Positions 1-9,498 are shown, numbered from the stretch's first letter. The stretch: DNA of 64,000 nt from an uncultured Opitutaceae bacterium (GCA_937889545.1 CALAOT010000105.1:53221-117220); one strand, 5' to 3'. Translations and numbers: made by a program. The notes: a model not told the origin generated them from the letters alone.

Positions 1-1236
1 GCGGACGAGGACGCGGCCCCTGGCTCCAAGCTTTTGTTCGAGCGCACGGATCTCGCAGGCGAGCGCCGGCAGGGACTCGAGCGGCTTCTTCTCGCGCACG
101 GTCAGGGCGGCCGAAAGCTGGGGGAACTTCCTGAGCACCTTTCGGAGCTCCGAGAGCGGCCGGCCCGTCTCCAGCATCACCCCAATGACCTTGAGGGCCG
201 CGACAAGGCCGTCGCCGGTGGGGCCAAAATCGGGGCACACGACGTGCCCAGACGACTCACCCCCGAGCGCCGCGCCCTCGGCGCGCATCCGCTCGGCCAC
301 ATACCGGTCGCCCACGGCGGTCCGGATGACGCGCCCGCCGGCGGCCTCGATGGCCGCGTCGACCCCCAGGTTGCTCTGGACCGTGACGACGAGCGTCTTC
401 GGGGACAGGCGCCCCCGGGCCAGTGCGTCCGTCGCGAGTATCGCGAGCACCTCGTCACCGTCGAGGATGCCGCCCAGTTCGTCGCACAGCACGCAGCGGT
501 CCCCGTCCCCGTCGTGGGCTATCCCGAGGCGCGCGCCGGCCGAGCGGACGCGCCCGGCAAGCGCCTCGGGGTGCTCGGTCCCGACGCCCTCGTTGATGTT
601 AACGCCGTCCGGGCGGTTTCCCAGGGCCGCGATCTCGGCGCCGAGCGCTTGAAGGACCGCCGGGCTCGAGGCGCACGTTGCGCCGTTCGCCGTGTCGAGG
701 GCGATCTTCCAGCCCCGAAGCGATCCGCTGGGCAGGATCCGCGAGGCCGCCTGGATATAGGGCTCGAGGACCGATTCTCGCGGGATCTCTCCGCGGTGCC
801 CGCCCCGGAGCCCTGGAACGCTGCCCGGGGGCTGCAGGTGCGATTCGATCTCCGCCTCGTCCGCGTCGGTCAGCTTGGATCCGTCGGCGCCAAAGAATTT
901 GACCCCGTTGTCGCCCGCCGGGTTGTGCGAGGCCGTAACCACGGCGCCCAGCGCCGCGCCCCCGAGCCTGACGGCGCGCGAGACCGCGGGAGTCGGGACG
1001 ATCCCGAGCGCCACGGCGCGGCCCCCTCCAAAGAGCACCCCCGCGCCAACGGCGGCAGCGAGCGAGGCCCCCGAGGCCCGGGTGTCGCGGCCTATGAGCA
1101 CCTTGCCGGAGCTCACCCCCCTCGCGTCAAGCCATCTGGCGGCGGCCGCCCCGAGGCGCGCGACAAACTCCTCGTTCATGACGGGCCCCCCGTAGGGGCC
1201 GCGCACGCCGTCCGTCCCGAAATAGAGCCGTTGCAT
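1..1236 (-). CDS. glmM: Phosphoglucosamine mutase, 3' end cut by window
   Basis: Interconverts glucosamine-6-phosphate and glucosamine-1-phosphate on the way to UDP-GlcNAc for peptidoglycan and LPS. The protein starts MQRLYFGTDGVRG. The phosphoserine loop TASHNP lies near residue 95, followed by DNGVKFF, the metal-binding DGDGDR near residue 245 and the sugar-binding GEXSGH-type motif (GGESSGHV). These are diagnostic of the alpha-D-phosphohexomutase GlmM group. 412 codons are present, and family members are about 445-450 aa, so roughly 35 C-terminal residues (the phosphate-binding domain end) lie outside the window. It is followed 10 bp downstream of the trpD stop, suggesting a uppP-trpD-glmM transcription unit on the minus strand. 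Confidence 0.95.
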   Translation of the reverse strand, partial: MQRLYFGTDGVRGPYGGPVMNEEFVARLGAAAARWLDARGVSSGKVLIGRDTRASGASLAAAVGAGVLFGGGRAVALGIVPTPAVSRAVRLGGAALGAVVTASHNPAGDNGVKFFGADGSKLTDADEAEIESHLQPPGSVPGLRGGHRGEIPRESVLEPYIQAASRILPSGSLRGWKIALDTANGATCASSPAVLQALGAEIAALGNRPDGVNINEGVGTEHPEALAGRVRSAGARLGIAHDGDGDRCVLCDELGGILDGDEVLAILATDALARGRLSPKTLVVTVQSNLGVDAAIEAAGGRVIRTAVGDRYVAERMRAEGAALGGESSGHVVCPDFGPTGDGLVAALKVIGVMLETGRPLSELRKVLRKFPQLSAALTVREKKPLESLPALACEIRALEQKLGARGRVLVR

Positions 1237-1246
1237 GGGTCGCGCC

Positions 1247-2293
1247 CTAGTGTTCGTAGAAATCGCGGGTTTCCGCGATCTTTCGCCTCACCGCCCCTCC
1301 GAGAAGGATTTCCCGGGCCTCGCCGATCGATCCCCTCACGTCCGGCCGCGCACCCGCCACCCAGAGCGCCACGGCGCCGTTGAGCGCGATCGTGTCGGCA
1401 AGCCCGCGGGGACCGTTGCCGGCGGCCAGTTCGACTGCGGTTTCAAGATTCGCCTCGATGTCGCCGCCCGCGATGTCGGAGAACGGCGCGGCTGCCAGCC
1501 CCAATGATTCCGGCGTCCATTCCTCGCGGATCTCCCTCAGGCGGCCTGCTCCGCGGACCTTGTTCAGGGTCACCGAGGTGAGCTCATCGATCCCGCGCCC
1601 AGGGCCGATGATCCCGTGAACCGCAAGGCCGGCCCGGGTGCCGAGCGCATCGAGGGCGTCGGCGAGCTTGTCAACCAGCGCGGGCGAGGCCGCGCCGAGA
1701 AGGATGTGCGCCGGTCGGCCGGGATTCAGAAGCGGGCCCAGAACGTTGAAGACCGTGCGTTCGCCCCGCGCCGCAAGGATCCTGCGGACGGGCCCGATCT
1801 GCTTGAACGCGGGATGCCAGGACGGGGCGAAGTAAAAGGCGTAGCCGAGCGCGCCAAGGGCCTCTCTCAGCTTTGCCGGCGGCGCATCCAGCTTCACCCC
1901 CATGGCCGCGAACAGGTCCGCGCTCCCGCATTTTGAGGTGATCCCGCGGTTGCCATGCTTCATGACAGGAACGCCGGCGCACGCGACAACGAGGGTGGCC
2001 ATGCTTGACACGTTGAAGGCTCCCGCATGGTCGCCACCGGTCCCGACGATGTCGATCGCCCGGGACGACCAGTCCCCGACGCCCGGGTCGATTGCAAGCG
2101 CCCGGAAGGCGGCGGCGAACGCGGCAAGCTCGGCCGAGGTCTCGCCCTTTCTCGAGAGCGCGGAAAGGAATTCTGCTTTCACGGCGTCGGACGGCTGGTC
2201 GGAGGCCAGGGCCGCCGCGGCGCCCTTCACCTCATCCTCCGCCAGGTCGCGCCCGGCGGCGAGCGATGTCGCGAGCATGGGGAGGTCGACCAT
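1247..2293 (-). CDS. trpD: Anthranilate phosphoribosyltransferase
   Basis: Transfers the phosphoribosyl group of PRPP to anthranilate, the second step of tryptophan synthesis. 348 aa, normal length. Family landmarks in order: GTGGD near residue 86, NVSSMAT (NVST-type PRPP/Mg loop), KHGNRGITS near 112, ERTVFNVLGPLLNP near 178-190 and DELTS. It stands alone, without trpE/G/C around it, and starts only 3 bp downstream of the uppP stop (uppP ends at 2297). It is therefore probably co-transcribed with a cell-wall gene rather than controlled as a trp operon; no leader peptide or attenuator is visible. Confidence 0.95.
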   Translation of the reverse strand: MVDLPMLATSLAAGRDLAEDEVKGAAAALASDQPSDAVKAEFLSALSRKGETSAELAAFAAAFRALAIDPGVGDWSSRAIDIVGTGGDHAGAFNVSSMATLVVACAGVPVMKHGNRGITSKCGSADLFAAMGVKLDAPPAKLREALGALGYAFYFAPSWHPAFKQIGPVRRILAARGERTVFNVLGPLLNPGRPAHILLGAASPALVDKLADALDALGTRAGLAVHGIIGPGRGIDELTSVTLNKVRGAGRLREIREEWTPESLGLAAAPFSDIAGGDIEANLETAVELAAGNGPRGLADTIALNGAVALWVAGARPDVRGSIGEAREILLGGAVRRKIAETRDFYEH

Positions 2294-2296
2294 GGC

Positions 2297-3184
2297 CTAA
2301 TACCCCATCCGCGCGAGCGCGCAGATCCCTGCGGCCGCCGCGAAACAGTAGATCCCGAAATAATGCCAGTGGCCCCTTTCCAGCCAGCCCGAAAGCCAGC
2401 GAAGCGCGAGGAGCCCGGCGCCGAAGCTGAAGGCCATCCCGAGGAGCCCCGGCATCACGAGAGCCGCGACATCGACGGTCCCGGGCCCCGCCGCCCGGTC
2501 CCTGTAGAACCTGAGCAGCTCGCGGACGATCAGGGGCGGAGTGATCACGACCGCGAGCGCGAAGCTGAATTCCTCGGAGACGCGCCTCGGGACTCCCAGC
2601 AGCATCCCCGTCGATATCGTCAACCCGGACCGTGAAAGCCCCCGGAACGGTCCGATGAGCCCCTGGACGGCTCCGATCCAGATGGCCGGGCCGATCGGAA
2701 CGGACGATCCGGCGGACGCGGATGGGCGCGGAGGCTCCTCTGGAGCCCGGGACCGGAGCCCCGCCACGAGGATCAGGGCCCCGGCCGCGGCCAGGGAAGC
2801 GGCGACGAGCGGCAGGTTGGAGAACAGGAGCTCCACGTCCGCCCCAGGCCTTCCTCCCAGGACGAACCTTTCGACCGCGAGGATAAGGGGGACCCCGATG
2901 CATAGCGTGGCCGTTGTCGCGAGCCCCACGCGCACGAGCGCACCCCTCAGCTGGGCCGCGCTCGCGAAAAAGCTGCGTTTCCAGGATTCCCAAAAATACG
3001 CGATCATGGCGGTCATCGTCCCCGCGTGGAGCATGATCAGGAGGAATGTCATCTCGGGGCTCGATGGGTCCAGCCGCATGAGCCTCTCGGCGGCGATCAC
3101 GTGGGCCGAACTCGAGACCGGGAGCAGCTCGGTCGCGCCCTGCACGATGCCCAGGACTACGATTTGAAGGATCGAGGGCGACAT
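2297..3184 (-). CDS. uppP: Undecaprenyl-diphosphate phosphatase
   Basis: Recycles the lipid carrier for peptidoglycan synthesis by dephosphorylating undecaprenyl pyrophosphate. 295 aa with about eight hydrophobic segments. The start MSPSILQIVVLGIVQG was chosen because it immediately precedes the first membrane helix; an in-frame upstream ATG at 3223 would add 13 polar residues. Signature motifs: QGATELLPVSSSAH near residue 14 (the Q/ExxxE motif) and GLSRSG near 170 (PGxSRSG-like, first residue of the motif changed). First gene of a likely uppP-trpD-glmM unit, divergent from rpmF. Confidence 0.93.
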   Translation of the reverse strand: MSPSILQIVVLGIVQGATELLPVSSSAHVIAAERLMRLDPSSPEMTFLLIMLHAGTMTAMIAYFWESWKRSFFASAAQLRGALVRVGLATTATLCIGVPLILAVERFVLGGRPGADVELLFSNLPLVAASLAAAGALILVAGLRSRAPEEPPRPSASAGSSVPIGPAIWIGAVQGLIGPFRGLSRSGLTISTGMLLGVPRRVSEEFSFALAVVITPPLIVRELLRFYRDRAAGPGTVDVAALVMPGLLGMAFSFGAGLLALRWLSGWLERGHWHYFGIYCFAAAAGICALARMGY

Positions 3185-3301
3185 GGCTGTGCTCCTTGGT
3201 ACGCGACCCTGCCGGAGGCACAAGTCTTGTGTGCGACCCAGTGTGCGCTTGACGGGGGGCCCCAGCGGCCTTTAAACGGTGACCCTTTAACCCCGTTCAC
3301 A

Positions 3302-3481
3302 ATGGCCAATCCGAAACGCAAACAGTCCAAGCGCCGTAGCGCAAACAGGCGCGCAGCCAACGCTTTCATAGCGCCGGAGTTCGCCCGGGACCCCTCCGAT
3401 GGCAGCCTGTTCCGGCCTCACAGGGTGAACCCAAAGACCGGAATCTATCGCGGTCGCCAAGTCCTCAACGTTGAGGTCTGA
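3302..3481 (+). CDS. rpmF: 50S ribosomal protein L32
   Basis: 59-aa basic protein MANPKRKQSKRRSANRR...NPKTGIYRGRQVLNVEV. The N-terminal KRKQSKRRSANRRA stretch is diagnostic of L32. The CxxC zinc ligands found in many L32 proteins are absent (no cysteines), so this is the zinc-independent form. It heads an rpmF-plsX-fabH order, the widely conserved arrangement linking ribosome and fatty acid synthesis. The gap to plsX is 37 bp. Confidence 0.96.
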   Translation: MANPKRKQSKRRSANRRAANAFIAPEFARDPSDGSLFRPHRVNPKTGIYRGRQVLNVEV

Positions 3482-3518
3482 GGCCTAGCCGTCCACCTCT
3501 GGCGGTACGCCGACGGTC

Positions 3519-4568
3519 ATGGCCCCCGGATCAACCGGTCGGATCGCGGTTGACGCGATGGGAGGGGACCTGGGCCCGAGCGAGGTCGTCGCCGCGGTCA
3601 AGCTAGCCCTGGTCCAGAATCCCCACCTGAACCCCATCACGCTCGTCGGTGATGAGGCGCTGCTGCGGCCCATCATCGCGCACTACGGGCTTCACCGGAG
3701 CGAAAGGCTTTCCGTCCTCCATGCCTCCGAGGTCATAACGATGGACGACAAGCCGCTCGTCGCGCTGAAGAGGAAGAGGGACTCGTCGATGGCCCGCGCG
3801 ATAGAGCTGGTCAAAGCCGGCGAGGCCAACGTCGTGGTGAGCTGCGGCAACACCGGTGCCCTCATGGCCTGCGGGACGCTGCGCCTGAGGACGATGGAAG
3901 GGGTGGCCCGGCCGGCGCTCGCCGCGGTCGTCCCAAGGGAGGGGGGGCACTTCGTCCTGATCGACGCGGGCGCCAACCCCGAGGCGAAGCCGGAACACCT
4001 GATCCACAACGCGATTCTCGGGAACCACTATTGCCGCGTCATGCTCGGGATCCACTCGCCGCGCGTGGGGCTTATGTCGATCGGAACGGAGGATGGAAAG
4101 GGCAACTCGCTCATCACCGAGACTAACGAACTGCTCAAGCGCATAGGAGGCATCATCAGGTACGCCGGCCCGATCGAGGGGTTCCAGGTGTTCGCGGAGC
4201 ACGTGGATGTGGTCGTTTGCGACGGCTTCGTGGGCAACATCATGCTCAAGAGCTGGGAGTCCCTGGCGAAATTCATCTCCGGAATGCTGCGCGAGGAGCT
4301 CAGCGCCAACCCGATGCGCGCGACGGGCGCGCTGCTGTCGAAGGGCGCCTTTGCCGCGCTCAAGGACCGGATCAACCCGGAGCGGTACGGCGGGGCGCCC
4401 CTCCTTGGGCTCCGCGGGAACATCCTCAAGGCCCACGGTTCGTCCAACCGGCACGCGATCAAGAGCGCCATTCGGGCGGCGGGCGAGATCATCAAGGCCG
4501 ACATGAACCACCGGATGGAGGCCGACATCGCGCGCGCGAACGAGCTGCTGAGCGGGCCAGCGCCGTAG
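3519..4568 (+). CDS. plsX: Phosphate acyltransferase PlsX
   Basis: Makes acyl-phosphate from acyl-ACP to feed PlsY in phosphatidic acid synthesis; peripheral to the inner membrane. 349 aa, family length. Recognisable segments: IAVDAMGGDLGP near residue 9 (N-terminal signature), KRKRDSSMARAIELVK, SCGNTGALMA near 108, LIDAGAN near 145, and CDGFVGNIMLKSWES near 237. It sits between rpmF and fabH; fabH starts 10 bp after its stop, so the three are almost certainly one transcript. Confidence 0.96.
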   Translation: MAPGSTGRIAVDAMGGDLGPSEVVAAVKLALVQNPHLNPITLVGDEALLRPIIAHYGLHRSERLSVLHASEVITMDDKPLVALKRKRDSSMARAIELVKAGEANVVVSCGNTGALMACGTLRLRTMEGVARPALAAVVPREGGHFVLIDAGANPEAKPEHLIHNAILGNHYCRVMLGIHSPRVGLMSIGTEDGKGNSLITETNELLKRIGGIIRYAGPIEGFQVFAEHVDVVVCDGFVGNIMLKSWESLAKFISGMLREELSANPMRATGALLSKGAFAALKDRINPERYGGAPLLGLRGNILKAHGSSNRHAIKSAIRAAGEIIKADMNHRMEADIARANELLSGPAP

Positions 4569-4578
4569 ACCATCCCGC

Positions 4579-5571
4579 ATGCCCGCCCGCTCCACCGTAA
4601 TCCTCGGCACAGGCGCCTACGCCCCCGAACGGGTTCTCACAAACCACGACCTTTCCCGGCTGGTGGACACCTCGGACGAGTGGATCCGCGCCCGGAGCGG
4701 GATCCGCGAGCGCCGGATTGCCGCCGCGGACGAGGCCACCTCGGACATGGCGGTCCATGCGGGCCGCCGCGCGCTGGCGGACGCGGGCGCCGTCGCCTCC
4801 GAGATCGATCTGCTCATCGTGGCGACCGTGACGCCCGACCATCCGATGCCCGCGACGGCCTGCATCGTGCAGCACAGGCTCGGCGTGCCGACCCAGGCTG
4901 CATGCTTCGACCTCAACGCCGCCTGCTCGGGATTCATATACGGGCTGGACATCGCGTGCGCGATGCTCGGCTCGGGCCGCCACAAGAAGGCCCTGGTGAT
5001 CGGCGCCGAGAAGCTTTCCTCCATCGTCGACTGGAAGGACCGCGGGACATGCCTGCTTTTCGGGGACGGCGCGGGCGCGGTCGTCGTGGGAATGAGCGCC
5101 AAGCCGGGCATCGGCCTGATCGGGACGAGGCTGGGGGCGCTCGGCGAGAATACCGGCCTTCTCCAGATACCGGCGGGCGGGAGCCGCACGCCGACTTCGC
5201 CCAAGTCGATAGCGAGGGGCGACCACTTCATCAAGATGAAGGGCAAGGAGGTCTTCAAGCTGGCCGTCCGCCTGATGGAGGAGGCCGCGCGCGATATATT
5301 GGAACAACACGGGCTCGCCGCGAATCAGATCGGGCTAGTGATACCCCATCAGGCCAATCTCCGCATCATCGAGGCGATCGCCCAGTATCTCGAGCTGCCC
5401 GTGGACCGTTTTTTCGTCAACGTCGACCGGTACGGCAACACGTCCTCGGCCTCGATCCCGATCGCGCTCGACGAGGCCCGTCTGACCGGCCGAATCAAGC
5501 CGGGCGAACTGACCCTCCTCGTCGCATTCGGGGCAGGCTTGACCTACGGGAGCGCCCTGATTCGCTGGTGA
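4579..5571 (+). CDS. fabH: Beta-ketoacyl-ACP synthase III
   Basis: Initiates type II fatty acid synthesis by condensing acetyl-CoA with malonyl-ACP. 330 aa. The catalytic Cys116 is in NAACSGFIYG, the His in IPHQANLRI near residue 257 and the Asn in YGNTSSASIP near 287, i.e. the Cys-His-Asn triad of FabH. The glycine-rich C-terminus GAGLTYGSALIRW is typical. Directly downstream of plsX and 11 bp before the next gene. Confidence 0.96.
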   Translation: MPARSTVILGTGAYAPERVLTNHDLSRLVDTSDEWIRARSGIRERRIAAADEATSDMAVHAGRRALADAGAVASEIDLLIVATVTPDHPMPATACIVQHRLGVPTQAACFDLNAACSGFIYGLDIACAMLGSGRHKKALVIGAEKLSSIVDWKDRGTCLLFGDGAGAVVVGMSAKPGIGLIGTRLGALGENTGLLQIPAGGSRTPTSPKSIARGDHFIKMKGKEVFKLAVRLMEEAARDILEQHGLAANQIGLVIPHQANLRIIEAIAQYLELPVDRFFVNVDRYGNTSSASIPIALDEARLTGRIKPGELTLLVAFGAGLTYGSALIRW

Positions 5572-5582
5572 TTTCCGTCCTC

Positions 5583-6629
5583 ATGCCGATCCTTTTTTCC
5601 CGCCGCCTCCTGCTCCCCGTTTGGATCGCGGCGGCGTTCGCGCTGAGCGCAACCGCACGGCTGGCGGCCGAATTGGCCTGGAATCCCAAGACCGGATGGC
5701 AGGTGGAGGAGTCCGCCCTTGCGGGCCTTACCGGCGCGCAGGGCCGCACCGCCCTCGCCCTGATGAACAAGGCCCGGAGGAGCGAGGATTCCGGCAGCCG
5801 GGGCTCCGCGATCAAGGCCTATGAGAACGTTGCCTTCAAGTTCCCGGGGTCGGTGTATGCTTCGGAGGCGCTGTTCCGGGCCGGGAAGCTCCTCCTCGAG
5901 AGAAAACAGTACTACAAGTCCTTCAAGGATTTCCAGGACATGCTCCGCCGTTACCCGAACACAAAACGGTTCAATGAGGCGATCGGCGAGCAGTACAAGA
6001 TAGCCAGAGCCCTCGCCAACGGCGCGCACAACCGGGCATGGGGGTTCTTCCCGTTGATAAGCAACCGGACCAAGGGCATCGAGTACTTCGAGGTCATCCT
6101 GCTCAACGCGCCGTACAGCGATTATGCGCCTCTGGTGCTCATGGACATCGCCCGCGGCGACCAGTTCATCAAGAGCACCGACGATGCGATCGACGCGCTC
6201 GACAGGCTGGTCAACAACTACCCGCAGAGCGTCCTCGCCCCGGTCGCCTACCTCACGCTGGGCGACCTGCACGCGTCCCTCACCGAAGGGCCCAAGTACG
6301 ACCAGGGGTCCACGAAGGTGGCGATGACCTACTATGAGGATTACATGATCCTCTACCCCGGGGACTCCAACATAGCGGCGGCGGCGGCGGGCGTCGACAA
6401 GATGAAGACGATCCTGGCCCAGAGCAAAATCTACATCGGCGATTTCTATTTTTACAAACGGCTGAACTTCACGGCCGCCAAGGTGTTCTACAACGAGGCG
6501 ATCACGGCTTATCCGGATTCCCCGCCGGCGAAGTTCGCCAAAAAGCGCCTGGCCGAGCTCGCCGCCAGGGTATCCAAGGAATCCGTCGGGCCCAAGGGCC
6601 CGCAGAAGAAGCGCTTCTGGCTGTTCTGA
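5583..6629 (+). CDS. BamD-like outer-membrane assembly TPR protein
   Basis: 348-aa exported protein. The start MPILFSRRLLLPVW is followed by a hydrophobic signal segment ending around ALSATARLAAE; I see no convincing lipobox. The mature part consists of tetratricopeptide-like helical pairs (AIKAYENVAFKFPGSVYASEA, FKDFQDMLRRYPNTKRFNEA, AKVFYNEAITAYPDSPPA), the layout of the BamD/YfiO domain that helps the BAM complex insert beta-barrels. It is longer than E. coli BamD (about 245 aa), with an extra central region. Context with an LptE-like gene next door supports an envelope role. BamD identity is an inference from architecture; a YbgF/CpoB-type TPR protein is the alternative. Confidence 0.7.
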   Translation: MPILFSRRLLLPVWIAAAFALSATARLAAELAWNPKTGWQVEESALAGLTGAQGRTALALMNKARRSEDSGSRGSAIKAYENVAFKFPGSVYASEALFRAGKLLLERKQYYKSFKDFQDMLRRYPNTKRFNEAIGEQYKIARALANGAHNRAWGFFPLISNRTKGIEYFEVILLNAPYSDYAPLVLMDIARGDQFIKSTDDAIDALDRLVNNYPQSVLAPVAYLTLGDLHASLTEGPKYDQGSTKVAMTYYEDYMILYPGDSNIAAAAAGVDKMKTILAQSKIYIGDFYFYKRLNFTAAKVFYNEAITAYPDSPPAKFAKKRLAELAARVSKESVGPKGPQKKRFWLF

Positions 6630-6649
6630 ACGCGACAAGGAGGCGCCCA

Positions 6650-7189
6650 ATGAAGCGAGTGTGGATGCTCATCGCCGCCGCACTCGTCCTTGCCCCGGGC
6701 TGCGCAAACTACAGACTGGGCACCGGCGCGGACCCGTCGTTCGCCACGCTCTACATAGAGCCAGCGAAGAACAAGACGACGATGGCCCAGTCGCAGGCGC
6801 TGGTGAGCACCCTGATCCGCGAGGCCTTCGTGCGCGACGCGCGCGTTACGGTCGTGGACAGCCCCGCGGAGGCGGACGCCACGCTGGAGGTCACCCTGGT
6901 GAACCTGCGCCGCGAGAACGCGGCCAACCGCGAGGACGACGTCGGGCTTGCGCGCAAGTTCACGATGCACCTGAGGGCAAGCTGCCGGCTACTAGACAAT
7001 AGGACCGGACGGATGCTCTTTGACGGCCGCATCATAGAGGTCCAGCGCGAGTCATTCACCGACAACGGCTTGGGGTCGGTGCCGTTCGGAACCAGCAACG
7101 ACCAGCTCCAATCCGAGTACAACAACCTGCCGCTGCTCGCCAGTTCCCTCGCCGACAAGGTGACCCACGCCGTCCTCGACGTTTGGTGA
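6650..7189 (+). CDS. LptE-like LPS-assembly lipoprotein
   Basis: 179 aa. An N-terminal signal with a lipobox-like end (LAPGC, Cys18) is followed at once by ANYRLG, matching the C-x-YRLG start typical of LptE/RlpB. The rest is an alpha/beta fold with a LYIEPAKNKT strand, an internal repeat of charged strands and a C-terminal helix (ASSLADKVTHAVLD), as in LptE. LptE plugs LptD and helps deliver LPS to the outer leaflet. The gene is 20 bp after the BamD-like gene with an aaggaggc ribosome-binding site, so the two envelope proteins look co-transcribed. Confidence 0.72.
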   Translation: MKRVWMLIAAALVLAPGCANYRLGTGADPSFATLYIEPAKNKTTMAQSQALVSTLIREAFVRDARVTVVDSPAEADATLEVTLVNLRRENAANREDDVGLARKFTMHLRASCRLLDNRTGRMLFDGRIIEVQRESFTDNGLGSVPFGTSNDQLQSEYNNLPLLASSLADKVTHAVLDVW

Positions 7190-7212
7190 GCGCGCCGACT
7201 GAAAGGCCGACC

Positions 7213-7869
7213 ATGAACGAACCAATCCTCGCCCCCTCGCTCCTTGCCGGAGACCACGGAGCGCTCGCGGAGGCAGCCGCGACCGTGTCAAGGCTCGGGC
7301 TCGCGTGGCTGCACCTTGACATCATGGACGGCCACTTCGTGCCGAACCTCTCGTTCGGCCCGGAGACGCTGGCCGCTCTGAGGCGCCACGGCTCGACCCT
7401 GTTCTTTGACACGCACCTGATGCTTTCCGAGCCGCAGCGCTACGTTGAACCGTTTGCAAGGGCCGGGGCCAATCGGATTACGATCCATATCGAGCCCGCC
7501 TACGACCACGCTGCGGCATTCAAGGCAATACGGGCCCAAGGATGCAAAGCGGGGATTGCGCTCAACCCGGGCACCGCCCTGACGGCCATCCAGCCGTTCC
7601 TCGACCAGGTCGATCTCGTGCTCGTAATGACCGTCCAGCCGGGTTTTGGCGGCCAGGCCTTCAGGGAGGACATGCTGCCCAAGATCGCGCAGGTAGACCG
7701 CTGGCGGAGCGAGCGCGGGCTCGACCTGCGCATCGAGGTGGACGGCGGGATCGACCGCGCCACCGCGGCCCGGTGCCGCGCAAACGGCGCCGACACCTTC
7801 GTCGCCGGGACTTCCTTCTTTGCAGACCGCGACAGGGCCGGTTTCGCGGCGTCCTTCGCCGCCCTCTGA
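7213..7869 (+). CDS. rpe: Ribulose-phosphate 3-epimerase
   Basis: Interconverts ribulose-5-phosphate and xylulose-5-phosphate in the pentose phosphate pathway. 218 aa TIM barrel: APSLLAGD at the N-terminus, LHLDIMDGHFVPNLSFG near residue 33 (metal His and catalytic Asp), VQPGFGGQAF near 142 and EVDGGID near 176 (catalytic Asp). I chose MNEPILAPSLLAG at 7213; a GTG at 7183 would add a tail overlapping the previous gene. Convergent with the ABC genes that follow, only 6 bp between stops. Confidence 0.96.
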   Translation: MNEPILAPSLLAGDHGALAEAAATVSRLGLAWLHLDIMDGHFVPNLSFGPETLAALRRHGSTLFFDTHLMLSEPQRYVEPFARAGANRITIHIEPAYDHAAAFKAIRAQGCKAGIALNPGTALTAIQPFLDQVDLVLVMTVQPGFGGQAFREDMLPKIAQVDRWRSERGLDLRIEVDGGIDRATAARCRANGADTFVAGTSFFADRDRAGFAASFAAL

Positions 7870-7875
7870 CACCCG

Positions 7876-9498
7876 TCACTCCCCGCCCCTGGCGATCCGC
7901 TCCGCGCGCTCGTAATTCTTCCGAAACCTGTCGCCGAGGTCCCGGGCGAGGCTGACCTCGTCCACCTGGTTCTTGGATACAAGGGCCCTCGTGATGGGTC
8001 CGAGCGCCTGATCGTAGTCCACGGGCGCCATGTCCTGCAGGACGGCGAGGGCTGCCGCGCGCCTGGGCCCGGACGCCGAGATGATCGCACTCCAGGCCTC
8101 GGTCAGCTCCTGATGGGTGTCCTCCGTCATCAGCCGGATGACCAGAGCGAGCTCCGGATAAAGCGGGCTCGTCCATTTGGGATGGTAGACAAGCACCTCC
8201 TTCTGGGAATAGGGGTCCGCGTCGGGATCGCTGCGGTACTGCATCCAGTCCTTGCGCAGGTAGAAGTCGCGCCGGACCGGCAGCCTGCGCAGAGCGAAGT
8301 GCCTGGGGCCTCCCGGGGCGCCGGTGCGGAAATCCCAGAGTCTCTGGCCGTCAAGCGACAGGACGTACTCTATGAAGGCCGTCGCGACGGCCGGGTGCGG
8401 CGCCCCCCGAAGGAGCGCGATCGGATCGACCGAATACGCCGATCCCCCCTCCGGGGACACGTATCCGATCCTGTCGGACCCGTTTCGCCTGCGGACCGCC
8501 TCCTGCTGCTGCCGCCCGTAAAAATCGATGCACAGGCCTGCGGCGCAATCGCCCGTCGCGACGTCGATCGGCGGTTTCTGTGAGGTGTCCGTAAAGTAGC
8601 GCGCGTTGGCCCCGACCAGCTGGAGCAGCCGAAGGCCGTCGATCCAGCCCTGGCGCACGGCCTTCGCCTCCGTCTCCCTCGGGTCGCCCGCGGGATCGGC
8701 GGCCCGCAGCGCGTCGAGCCTGCGATGGATCTGCTGCTGGACCACGTTCTCGAAGGCGGTCGCGGCCGACCCGCTCTTTGTCGGGTCGCAAAGCCCGATC
8801 TGCCCCAGGAACCGCGGATCGGCAAGGTCGGCCCACTGCTCCGGCTCCCGGTCGAATCCAAGGCGCTTGAGAGAGTCCCGGTTGAAAAGGATGCCGTAGG
8901 AGCTCAGGACCGTCCCAAACCACAGGTCGCCGCGGTCGCAGATTTCCTCGCCGCCGAAGGTTGCAGGGATCGCGCCGTTGGCAAACCACTCGGGGCGGCT
9001 CCGGCGCAATCCGGAATCGACGAGCCGTCCAGCCTGCACCTGTCTGTCGAAGTCATAGGCTCCTCCCCCGAAAAAGAGGTCGATTCCGCAACTCGCCTGC
9101 GAAACGAGGAATGTCTCGCGCGCCTGCCGAACCGTCGCCGGGGCGTCGGGAGCCAGCCGCCCGTTCTGGAATCCGGACTGGATCTCGGTGCTCCAAGCCC
9201 TTCCGGGCTCCGCCGTCCAAAGGCTTCTGAAAGACGCCACGTACTCTCCCTCCAGGTAGCGCGTTATCTCGCTTGTTCCGCCGACAAGCCTCCAGTCGAC
9301 AAAGACCGTGCGGCCCGTCTTCGCCTTGTACCAGTCGCGGAACCCGAGGGTGAATTCCTCCCGGATGGCCGCGTTGTGGGGAGTGATGATGACGAGCGTG
9401 TCGTCCGCCTGCTCCGGCGACGGCTGTCTCGGGCGCAGGACGAACGGCAGCACGACCGTCGCCACTAGGGCCAGGATGATGATCCCCCGCTTGAGCAT
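7876..9498 (-). CDS. Iron-type ABC transporter substrate-binding protein
   Basis: 540 aa with an N-terminal hydrophobic anchor (RGIIILALVATVVLPFVL) and no lipobox. It begins the mature domain with LVIITPHNAAIREEFTLGF, the start typical of Fe3+/thiamine/spermidine-type extracellular solute-binding proteins (FbpA/PotD cluster). The C-terminal 120 residues are longer than usual for that family and rich in charged helices. It is co-directional with, and 10 bp downstream of, the ABC ATPase gene. No permease gene is present in this cluster. Substrate iron(III) is a family-level guess; other anions or thiamine are possible. Confidence 0.82.
   Translation of the reverse strand: MLKRGIIILALVATVVLPFVLRPRQPSPEQADDTLVIITPHNAAIREEFTLGFRDWYKAKTGRTVFVDWRLVGGTSEITRYLEGEYVASFRSLWTAEPGRAWSTEIQSGFQNGRLAPDAPATVRQARETFLVSQASCGIDLFFGGGAYDFDRQVQAGRLVDSGLRRSRPEWFANGAIPATFGGEEICDRGDLWFGTVLSSYGILFNRDSLKRLGFDREPEQWADLADPRFLGQIGLCDPTKSGSAATAFENVVQQQIHRRLDALRAADPAGDPRETEAKAVRQGWIDGLRLLQLVGANARYFTDTSQKPPIDVATGDCAAGLCIDFYGRQQQEAVRRRNGSDRIGYVSPEGGSAYSVDPIALLRGAPHPAVATAFIEYVLSLDGQRLWDFRTGAPGGPRHFALRRLPVRRDFYLRKDWMQYRSDPDADPYSQKEVLVYHPKWTSPLYPELALVIRLMTEDTHQELTEAWSAIISASGPRRAAALAVLQDMAPVDYDQALGPITRALVSKNQVDEVSLARDLGDRFRKNYERAERIARGGE

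Noticed and set aside
34..1383. Long plus-strand open frame opposite glmM/trpD
   Set aside because: High-GC shadow of the minus-strand genes; the glmM frame contains all catalytic motifs.
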